Assembly (NCBI RefSeq): GCF_910592395.1
Contig: NC_088321.1
Coordinates: 1-64,000, forward strand
Reading direction: 5' to 3'
DNA length: 64,000 nucleotides
Origin: Lineus longissimus
Lineage: Eukaryota; Nemertea; Pilidiophora; Heteronemertea; Lineidae
Shown: positions 60,701 to 64,000 of the stretch, one piece after another
Layout of the letters: each line of letters opens with the position of its first letter
How positions within the stretch are numbered: the first letter of the stretch is position 1
The notes under the pieces: generated by a model
What the model was told of the DNA's origin: nothing
The model's database searches: none
Seen by the model: the letters and a program-made list of their open reading frames with translations, nothing else
Made by a program: the position numbers and the translations under genes

Positions 60701-62377
60701 CTGCTACACCTACACTCAATGAATACAAAACAAGTGAGGTTTGCGAGCAGCTGTCCGCTTATTTGAAAGCTATTTCCCAGACTTTCTCTGTGCTATACAG
60801 GTGAAGCAGCTAGCCGCTATGATACATCACTTCTCTAGAGTGGATCGACTTGGTTAACCCGTGAGGATCGCATTATTTGTATGAACTATCAGAAAATGTG
60901 AGTCACCACTAAGTCAAATCAGGATCCAAAAGCTACTTCAATGGTTATTTGAATCCAAAGTCCCGTTGAGTTGACTGCCTTTGTTGAGCATTTGCCACCA
61001 TCAACTACCTGGGAACAGACTTTTATAGTGGAGGCATCTCATTGAGCTTGAAAGAGACAGTGACTCGAGATAAAGCAACGTTAGAACTTCTCTCACCTGA
61101 TTACCTTCAGCTTCCCCTCGCTGTATCTGCTCACCGTACGAGGTCTTCCTAGCTTCAAGCTCCAACCAAAGCGCACAAAGACCTTGTTTGGGGACAGAAG
61201 TATTTTGGTGAGTGGTCCCTTCCTTTGGGAACCAGCTGCCGGCCTATATGAGGCTGGCAGACAGCGTAATTTCATTGAAGCTGTCACTAAAGATGTGGCT
61301 ATTTAAGAGACATTTTGAGGGATGAGCTCCTTGATCACATTGACACGGTGGAAAGGCACCCGCTACAAATCTGTATACGGCTATGAGAAATGAATGCAGA
61401 GTCAATTGTAAAATATCTGCATTATATAGCGAGAAGCTACGCACACCACTCACTAACAACAGTTTGGCTATTTTAACAGAGTATCATTAATATTTCATGA
61501 TGGGTAATTAGCCATGATGATAGCTCCCAGAGCCTACTTCACAATAAAAGCATGTTGGACAAAATAGACCGGCACCATTATAGATCATCAATGCTATATA
61601 CGACAGACATACTTAGGGTGATGGTGCTAAGGCAAGACTTTTTTTATACCTTGTTTAGCGTGCTTTTTTATCCAAGGACAAGCTGAGGAGGGTGGAATAG
61701 AAAAAAAAAATTTTTTGGCTCTCACGGAAGACTTCTGTAGAGGCAGCTCAGAGGAGGAAGGGCGATTTTGATTGCAGCGGGCTTACTTAATGACAAAAAA
61801 TAATAAATTGTTTTTTCTTTTTTTTCTTGGTTTTCGGCGATTTTGAGTGCGGCGGGCTTGCTAAATGACAAAAAAATAATTTAAAAAAAAAATTTGTTTT
61901 CTTGGTTTTTCGGGGATTTTGAGGGTCTTGCTAAATGAAAAAAAAAGATTTTTTTTCACTTTTTCAGTTAATCGCCTAGCGGTGCTATGGGTGATGGTGC
62001 TAAAAGCATAAAACAACAAGACCAGGTCACCCTTCTTTCATCAACATTCAGATATCAGAAGATAACTCAGAGTGCATGTATATGTAACAGAGGAAAAACA
62101 TCAAGGTCCAACCGGGGATTGAACCCGGGACCTCTCGCTCATAAGGCCATTACTCTACCGACTGAGCTAAAGGGAATTTCCCTCTAGCCTGGACTAGTAG
62201 TAATGATACCACCACTACATATACATGCATAAAATGAGCATAAATGAGCATATCCTACCTTGGAGGTATCCTATATAAGCCCTATGCATATCGTAATACA
62301 TCGGTCCATCACTTGTCTCCACGACGAGATCAGTTGTATATACCCCAGGATCTCGTCGTAAACGGATTTTAAAATTC
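35788..62377 (-). CDS. ADAM10: ADAM10-like metalloprotease gene (11 exons seen, 5' end missing)
   Basis: Whole-gene entry; exons are listed separately. ADAM10 (kuzbanian in flies) is a single-pass membrane metalloprotease that sheds ectodomains of Notch and many other surface proteins. Seen in order: prodomain, Cys-switch candidate (AIKCQSD), furin site RSKR, catalytic domain with [12 protein letters not shown] zinc site and Met-turn region [12 protein letters not shown], disintegrin domain, Cys-rich domain, TM helix and a long cytoplasmic tail. Block-by-block similarity is to ADAM10 rather than other ADAMs (for example [44 protein letters not shown]). Splice phases agree at every junction except 40441/40020, where no acceptor is found. 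About 1,030 codons are present; vertebrate ADAM10 is about 750 in total. The extra length is in the prodomain and the tail. The signal peptide exon lies beyond 62377, probably outside the window. Confidence 0.9.
35950..36230. repeat. Degenerate 21-bp coding repeat in the ADAM10 tail
   Basis: Copies of GATGATGTCATAGCACACTG, best preserved at 35960-36050 and decaying to the right. In frame, encoding (C)AMTSSQ. Confidence 0.8.
37080..37214 (-). CDS. ADAM10: ADAM10 exon: stalk and transmembrane start
   Basis: 135 bp, 45 codons, phase 0 at both ends. [18 protein letters not shown], then [24 protein letters not shown]10 has VDADGPLARLKKAIFS and then the TM helix at the same place. Acceptor TTTTTTTTCAG, donor TTA/GTAAGT. 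The hydrophobic segment continues into the last exon (ALFVKLCS). Confidence 0.93.
37340..38680. repeat. Dispersed diverged repeat inside an ADAM10 intron
   Basis: Four related blocks with CCCTCCCCTG-CTATCTGACAGT and GGAGAGGT-CAAAA at about 37350, 37820, 38545 and 38625. Same orientation, irregular spacing: probably an old tandem or dispersed element. Confidence 0.55.
38217..38395. repeat. 51-bp minisatellite x3.5
   Basis: Units starting CTGGATTCACTCAGAGAGGT with GCCACAGGGGCGCTACATT, period 51, in the intron 5' of the TM exon. Confidence 0.93.
38937..39020. repeat. Tandem duplication of an ADAM10 exon end
   Basis: The exon end with donor at 38979 is partly copied about 42 bp further into the intron; both copies contain TTTGGAATAGACAT-GCAGTA on the plus strand. 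Confidence 0.8.
38979..39093 (-). CDS. ADAM10: ADAM10 exon: membrane-proximal Cys-rich end
   Basis: 115 bp, acceptor GTTTTTTCAG, donor [20 protein letters not shown] then [24 protein letters not shown]10 has W-----G--I-L-PGSPCN--+GYCDV---CR. Phase 0 exit. Confidence 0.94.
39261..39446. repeat. ~110-bp duplication of an ADAM10 exon end
   Basis: TTATAACCTTGTCCCC followed by CACTTGCATGGCTTG occurs at 39262 and 39372. The right copy is the genuine exon end and donor; the left copy lies in the intron and is diverged. Confidence 0.8.
39398..39531 (-). CDS. ADAM10: ADAM10 exon: Cys-rich domain
   Basis: 134 bp, acceptor TACCTTGCAG, donor [29 protein letters not shown], then [18 protein letters not shown]. 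Matches ADAM10 C-GSIC-KYGLE-C-C and ELCHVCC. Exit phase 2 joins A of the next exon (AAA, Lys). A diverged copy of the exon end lies about 110 bp further on (39261-39333). Confidence 0.94.
39595..39978. repeat. 41-bp minisatellite x9 spanning an ADAM10 exon end and donor
   Basis: Period 41; each copy holds on the minus strand GACTCAGTCTGTTACCAAGG followed by GGTAAGTATCAG, i.e. the last ~25 coding bases plus a consensus 5' splice site. One copy has an extra C, one a TTCG variant. The right-most copy is the exon's own 3' end. Confidence 0.95.
39940..40020 (-). CDS. ADAM10: ADAM10 exon: disintegrin/Cys-rich junction
   Basis: Peptide [20 protein letters not shown] then DSVCYQG, as in ADAM10 (NGF-A-CP-----PN-T-C-----C--G). 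Donor GGG/GTAAGT, phase 0. No AG lies between the upstream in-frame stop (40027 region) and the first coding residues, so the acceptor is missing or non-canonical. The exon is flanked on both sides by minisatellites: a 45-bp array upstream and a 41-bp array that repeats its own 3' end downstream. Confidence 0.8.
40040..40315. repeat. 45-bp minisatellite x6
   Basis: Units with ACAATCATAAAGCCAGGTGA and CTCAATCTGAGTAATGG, period 45; the last two units have CTGACTAATGG. It lies immediately upstream of the ADAM10 exon whose acceptor is missing; on the minus strand each unit contains CCTGGCTTTAT, similar to CACTGGCTTTGC at that exon start. Confidence 0.93.
40441..40541 (-). CDS. ADAM10: ADAM10 exon: disintegrin domain, middle
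   Basis: Acceptor [32 protein letters not shown] then [13 protein letters not shown], following ADAM10 (C-PS-GPCC---C). The end is uncertain: the only donor before an in-frame stop is GTGAAT at 40440, a weak site. The next exon cannot be connected with a canonical acceptor. Confidence 0.8.
40570..40715. repeat. 41-bp minisatellite x3.5
   Basis: Units starting CCAGGCAACTGTTCCTATC with CACTTTCAGCCATGTTG, period 41, between two disintegrin exons. Confidence 0.93.
40732..40891 (-). CDS. ADAM10: ADAM10 exon: disintegrin domain, first part
   Basis: 160 bp, acceptor TTTATTTCAG, donor [29 protein letters not shown], then CRENCCYPQ and CTLKPGAVC. This is the disintegrin pattern CGN--VE-GEECDCG---C---CC. 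Phases match both neighbours (ATC Ile at entry, AGC Ser at exit). Confidence 0.94.
41063..41080. repeat. Short telomere-like insert
   Basis: GATGGGTTAGGGTTAGTG: two TTAGGG-like units in an ADAM10 intron. Confidence 0.6.
41093..41264. repeat. 44-bp minisatellite x4 spanning an ADAM10 exon end and donor
   Basis: Period 44; each copy carries on the minus strand GCAGGCTGCTTCATAAGTAA, i.e. the end of the catalytic exon plus its GTAAGT donor. Confidence 0.95.
41237..41540 (-). CDS. ADAM10: ADAM10 exon: zinc-binding catalytic core
   Basis: 304 bp, acceptor ATTTCAG, donor ATAA/GTAAGT, phase 1 exit. Contains [20 protein letters not shown], the reprolysin HExGHNxGxxHD zinc site with three His and the catalytic Glu, then [20 protein letters not shown] with the Met-turn, then NNNKFSQCS and SSAGCFI. 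All active-site residues are present, so the enzyme should be active. The exon's last ~20 bases and donor are tandemly repeated in the intron (41093-41240). Confidence 0.96.
41847..42106 (-). CDS. ADAM10: ADAM10 exon: catalytic domain, N half
   Basis: 260 bp, acceptor ATTTATTCTGCAG, donor [29 protein letters not shown], then [20 protein letters not shown], then [17 protein letters not shown] and GGVCEQNG. These are ADAM10 hallmarks (GVEKFLEL, YCLAYVFT-RDFD, LGLAWVG, GG+CE). Confidence 0.93.
42270..44171. repeat. 95-bp minisatellite x20, near identical
   Basis: Twenty copies with period 95, containing CCCCTCACGGGCGAAATCTG and TTTTGAGACAGCGTGAGATG. I see no differences between internal copies. 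It lies in the intron between two catalytic-domain exons. Confidence 0.97.
44172..45050. other. Intronic sequence, no feature seen
   Basis: Unique sequence in the ADAM10 intron; a 72-codon plus frame (44325-44543) is unsupported. Confidence 0.4.
45051..45530. repeat. 50-bp minisatellite x9.6
   Basis: Units starting ACACATTCGTGACAACCAGC with ACCAGGTCACCCCTCTTGCT, period 50, ending about 30 bp from the donor of the prodomain exon. Confidence 0.96.
45562..46305 (-). CDS. ADAM10: ADAM10 exon: prodomain, furin site, start of catalytic domain
   Basis: 744 bp, acceptor CTCATTCCAG, donor ATAG/GTGAGT. Starts [20 protein letters not shown], as in the ADAM10 prodomain (G-F--G-+--G-FEG). A Cys in AIKCQSD is the probable cysteine switch. 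The RSKR near residue 200 of the exon is a furin-type cleavage site; after it [14 protein letters not shown] opens the mature protease. Between switch and furin site there are roughly 90 residues more than in vertebrates, rich in Asn/Gln/Arg/Lys. The exon ends NAIYRII in phase 1. Confidence 0.9.
46580..46975. repeat. 78-bp minisatellite x5
   Basis: Units with GAGGGTTGCTGGGTGAGAGA and GGCCTACTCTCAAAGGAGGA. Period 78 is a multiple of 3, giving an open minus frame of 157 codons without a domain. Confidence 0.95.
47085..47200. repeat. Telomere-like ~19-bp repeat
   Basis: About six short units of ACACTCGCCCTAACCCA type; telomere-variant-like, C-rich strand on plus. Confidence 0.75.
47497..48035. 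repeat. 66-bp minisatellite x8
   Basis: Units with CCAGACTTTACCAAGCTGAT and CTCTCTGACTACAAACATGG; one copy lacks CTCT. Open frames on both strands are repeat artefacts. Confidence 0.96.
48036..49090. other. Intronic sequence, no feature seen
   Basis: Unique sequence in the large ADAM10 intron; no splice-bounded exon or repeat recognised. Confidence 0.4.
49095..49787. repeat. 28-bp minisatellite x~25
   Basis: Units of CTGCCAGATGGAGTGCAGAC plus GGGGATGA, with GTGATGA, AGGGATGA and T/C variants. Three minus frames of 230-290 codons are open, all repeat artefacts. Confidence 0.96.
50056..52025. repeat. 47-bp minisatellite x~42
   Basis: Units with CGACCAGGAGGACGGCAGCA and ACAGGAGGTATCAGGCTGTA. 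Variants GCCAGC, GACAGC and GGTGGT are scattered. The unit has no stop in any plus frame, so plus frames of 620-666 codons run through; period 47 codons, no domain. Confidence 0.97.
52405..52615. repeat. 69-bp minisatellite x3
   Basis: Three copies with CCTTCTCATTGAAGATGACA and ACTATCTTTCAGGGAG, period 69. Confidence 0.94.
53075..55008. repeat. 45-bp minisatellite x~43
   Basis: Units with CATCTCTGCACGGCTCATAC and CACACTTGGTAAGACAG. Two interleaved variants (CGGCT and CGTCT) alternate irregularly; edge copies have GGCAAGAGAG. Open on both strands for ~700 codons with a 15-residue period; no domain. Confidence 0.97.
55008..55060. repeat. 17-bp minisatellite x3
   Basis: GATGGCTGCCTCTGCAC three times, directly abutting the 45-bp array. 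Confidence 0.92.
55061..55650. other. Intronic sequence, no gene seen
   Basis: AT-rich sequence with scattered ATTAAA/AATCAA motifs; the plus frame at 55400-55732 is unsupported. Confidence 0.4.
55651..55985. repeat. 134-bp tandem repeat x2.5
   Basis: Units start GCCATCGCTAAGACTGTTGA; starts at 55651, 55785 and 55919. Confidence 0.94.
56166..56210. repeat. (GAT)n microsatellite
   Basis: About 12 GAT triplets with one ACT interruption. Confidence 0.93.
56410..56822. repeat. 52-bp minisatellite x~8 with CRE palindromes
   Basis: Units with ACTAAGGCCTGGTTGTTAGA and AGCTCATGACGTCAGTATTT, period 52. Six of the copies contain the full palindromic CRE TGACGTCA; the others have TGACATCA. Confidence 0.95.
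56807..56826. repeat. Perfect 20-bp palindrome
   Basis: AACTCATGACGTCATGAGTT, centred on the last CRE of the array. Confidence 0.95.
57010..57415. repeat. 54-bp minisatellite x7.5
   Basis: Units with TCTGGGGTGACTGTGGAGGT and GGGCACTAGCACTAGTAGGC, period 54; open minus frames are artefacts. Confidence 0.96.
57975..58655. repeat. 69-bp minisatellite x~10
   Basis: Units with GCTGGTCCAGCAAGGCATGA and CAGGCCTGTGTCAGCTGAAT, period 69; the 278-codon minus frame has a 23-residue period and no domain. Confidence 0.96.
58940..59115. repeat. Left arm of an inverted repeat pair
   Basis: Three copies of TTAGCAAGCCCGCCGCACTC followed by AAAATCACCGAAAACCG, separated by A- and T-runs. The first copy is diverged (CGTCACACTC). 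Reverse-complement copies lie at 61760-61940. Confidence 0.88.
59116..60540. other. No gene recognised
   Basis: Intronic sequence between the inverted arms; plus frames at 59619-59942 and 60222-60437 are unsupported. Confidence 0.4.
60565..60715 (-). mobile_element. Possible tRNA-derived SINE
   Basis: On the minus strand GTGTAGCAGTGTGGTGG resembles a tRNA A box (TRGCNNAGNGG) and GTCCTGGTTCCGCTCC about 110 bp later a B box. The spacing is longer than in a normal tRNA, so an insertion or a diverged class II (Leu/Ser-like) head is needed. Weak. Confidence 0.3.
61120..61330 (+). mobile_element. LINE 3' end (CR1/L2-like), decayed
   Basis: The plus strand reads [11 protein letters not shown] in one frame and then, after a one-base shift, [31 protein letters not shown] and stop at about 61325. 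This is a degraded C terminus of the reverse-transcriptase type seen at 6512 and 11980 (FxxxxPxLWNxLP...SLxxFKxxLKxxLF). Confidence 0.65.
61760..61945. repeat. Right arm of an inverted repeat pair
   Basis: Three copies of CGGCGATTTTGAGTGCGGCG-GGCTTGCTAAATGA type, the outer ones diverged, separated by T/A runs. Reverse complement of 58940-59115. Confidence 0.88.
61995..62185 (-). mobile_element. tRNA-derived SINE or tRNA pseudogene (Ile-UAU-like)
   Basis: On the minus strand, TTAGCTCAGTCGGTAGAG is a perfect A box and D arm, and CCGGGTTCAATCCCCGG a perfect T arm with B box; the anticodon loop CTTATGA would give UAU. The acceptor stem does not pair and the anticodon stem has mismatches, so it is not a working tRNA. 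The sequence after the head (GATGTTTTTCCTCTG and onward) could be the SINE body. It lies just inside the ADAM10 intron next to the prodomain exon. Confidence 0.65.
62259..62377 (-). CDS. ADAM10: ADAM10 exon: early prodomain
   Basis: 119 bp, acceptor CGACATTTCAG, donor AAG/GTAGGA. Peptide [20 protein letters not shown] then [19 protein letters not shown]. This follows the ADAM10 prodomain pattern HF-L+++RD---++-+--VET----+-YD----Y-G. It ends in phase 1 with G, which joins AT of the exon at 46305 to give Asp. It is separated from the next exon by a ~16-kb intron. The first bases are uncertain because the frame stays open upstream. Confidence 0.85.
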
Positions 62378-62379
62378 CT

Positions 62380-63150
62380 GAAATGTCGATAGATATGTTG
62401 AGCATAATTGTCATACACTTGTCATCATAGACAGTGGAACCGTGGTAACACGACCACTCATGGGACCGAGGTTGAATGGTCGCGTTACCGGGATGGTCGC
62501 ATTAGTGAAGTTCAAAATCCAAAGTTCAAAATTTTGACAAATTTTCAAAGCCAAACTTCTTTTGGGACTGATGATGTTTCCTCATTTTGAGGAGAAAAAA
62601 ACAAGTGAAAAAAATATTTGGACTCAGAAATTTTTTCATCCTTCAGAGTTGTGGGAAGCTGAGATTTTTTTGAGGTTGAAGTTTTCTTCAACTGATGGTC
62701 TGGTGGAAAGAAATCTTTGGTCAGGTGGTCTAATAGAAAAACCATTTAGAGCTTGAGAGAAAATGGTCTGTTGGTATGTTATGATCTGGTGGTAACTGTA
62801 AAAGTTGGATTTTGGTCTCGTGGCCTACTTCACCAAAATAGGGAGCGGAGAACACTGATATTGTCACAAAGCCTCTGAAGGCAGTCTATACGAACACAGC
62901 CATCCACCAAGTCCACACAAAAGATACTCATTTCCATGGTAACCAATGTCTTAGATAGATGTAACAATGCCTTTATGCCTCAGTTCTTGTCAATATTTTG
63001 TCAGTGCTGATGTTTAATTAATTAAGACGGGTAATTAATGTTGGGTCGTGATGTCAGAATCGCTGGAGTACAGCGTGTGTGAGAATATCATTGGTCGATG
63101 ATGGACTAACCAAGTTGTAAAGTGAACTCATTTTCATCTCAAAATGAAGA
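62380..63150. other. No exon recognised upstream of the prodomain exon
   Basis: Should be an ADAM10 intron. Unsupported frames only; no signal peptide exon was found. Confidence 0.4.
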
Positions 63151-63151
63151 G

Positions 63152-64000
63152 TTCTGACACACAGATGACAGATCAGGGGGAGGTCCATCTGAATCCCATC
63201 TGATCTTTGGTCCTGACACACAGATGACAGATCAGGGGGAGGTCCATCTGAATCCCATCTGATCTTTGGCCCTGACACACAGATGACAGATCAGGGGGAG
63301 GTCCATCTGAATCCCATCTGATCTTTGGTCCTGACACACAGATGACAGATCAGGGGGAAGTCCATCTGAATCCCATCTGATCTTTGGTCCTGACACACAG
63401 ATGACAGATCGGGGGGAAGTCCATCTGAATCCCATCTGATCTTTGGCCCTGACACACAGATGACAGATCAGGGGGAAGTCCATCTGAATCCCATCTGATC
63501 TTTGGTCCTGACACACAGATGACAGATCAGGGGGAAGTCCATCTGAATCCCATCTGATCTTTGGCCCTGACACACAGATGACAGATCAGGGGGAGGTCCA
63601 TCTGAATCCCATCTGATCTTTAGCCCTGACACACAGATGACAGATCAGGGGGAAGTCCATCTGAATCCCATCTGATCTTTGGTCCTGACACACAGATGAC
63701 AGATCAGGGGGAGGTCCATCTGAATCCCATCTGATCTTTGGTCCTGACACACAGATGACAGATCAGGGGGAGGTCCATCTGAATCCCATCTGATCTTTGG
63801 TCCTGACACACAGATGACAGATCAGGGGGAGGTCCATCTGAATCCCATCTGATCTTTGGTCCTGACACACAGATGACAGATCAGGGGGAGGTCCATCTGA
63901 ATCCCATCTGATCTTTGGTCCTGACACACAGATGACAGATCAGGGGGAGGTCCATCTGAATCCCATCTGATCTTTGGTCCTGACACACAGATGTCAGATC
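63152..64000. repeat. 59-bp minisatellite x14+, runs off the window
   Basis: Units with CTGACACACAGATGACAGAT and GTCCATCTGAATCCCATCTG, period 59, with GGAGGT/GGAAGT variants. Continues past base 64000. Confidence 0.96.

Noticed and set aside
62105-62182. Functional tRNA-Ile (UAU) gene
   Set aside because: A and B boxes are perfect, but the acceptor stem does not pair and the anticodon stem has mismatches; kept as SINE or pseudogene.

Overview
This is a eukaryotic chromosome end. The first ~960 bases are an uninterrupted (CCCTAA)n array, C-rich strand running inward from base 1, so base 1 lies at or near a telomere of the TTAGGG type. Intron-rich animal genes (ADAM10, BARD1, a TTPAL-like CRAL-TRIO protein, a C2H2 zinc-finger protein), CR1/L2-like LINE ends, tRNA-derived SINEs and an extreme load of minisatellites inside introns point to a marine invertebrate. 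A lancelet (Branchiostoma) would fit well, since its introns are known for minisatellites, but an ambulacrarian or lophotrochozoan cannot be excluded from sequence alone.

Layout. 1-964 telomere; 961-4200 a 15-bp telomere-derived satellite in two sharply bounded sequence states; 4201-4735 a degenerate 15-bp repeat in the opposite orientation; 4735-6094 a 63-bp satellite; 6094-6155 interstitial telomere repeats; 6155-10190 a satellite mixing 70-bp and 62-bp units and interrupted by a LINE 3' end. 10.7-12.4 kb is a patchwork of gene debris: C-terminal BRCT exons of a BARD1-like gene with the middle missing, a second truncated copy of one of those exons fused to telomeric repeats, one CRAL-TRIO exon, and a LINE 3' end abutting it. 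12.4-24 kb is gene-poor, with a few unassigned candidate exons on the minus strand (18-22 kb). 24.07-29.18 kb holds an intact three-exon zinc-finger gene on the plus strand. 29.2-35.5 kb has two unassigned minus-strand exons and several minisatellites. From 35.79 kb to beyond 62.38 kb, on the minus strand, lies an ADAM10-like metalloprotease gene: eleven exons recognised, with splice phases that agree at every junction but one. Its 5' end (signal peptide) is outside the window. Its introns, especially the ~16-kb one at 46.3-62.3 kb, are filled with minisatellites of 28-134 bp; a further 59-bp array runs off the right edge.

The most striking pattern is not a gene. At six exon 3' ends (four in ADAM10, two in unassigned minus-strand exons) a short tandem duplication spans the exon end plus its 5' splice site, so that the donor is repeated 2 to about 9 times in the following intron. 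This suggests that minisatellites here are often seeded at exon/intron junctions. Other points: the zinc-finger protein carries nine SUMO-consensus motifs in a degenerate repeat; the ADAM10 cytoplasmic tail is about 300 residues and partly minisatellite-encoded; one ADAM10 acceptor cannot be found next to a tandem array; two inverted repeat arrays enclose 2.7 kb at 58.9-61.9 kb.

Almost all very long open frames in the window (for example 50.0-52.0 kb, 52.9-55.1 kb, 34.4-35.1 kb) are minisatellites without stops in several frames and are not called as genes.
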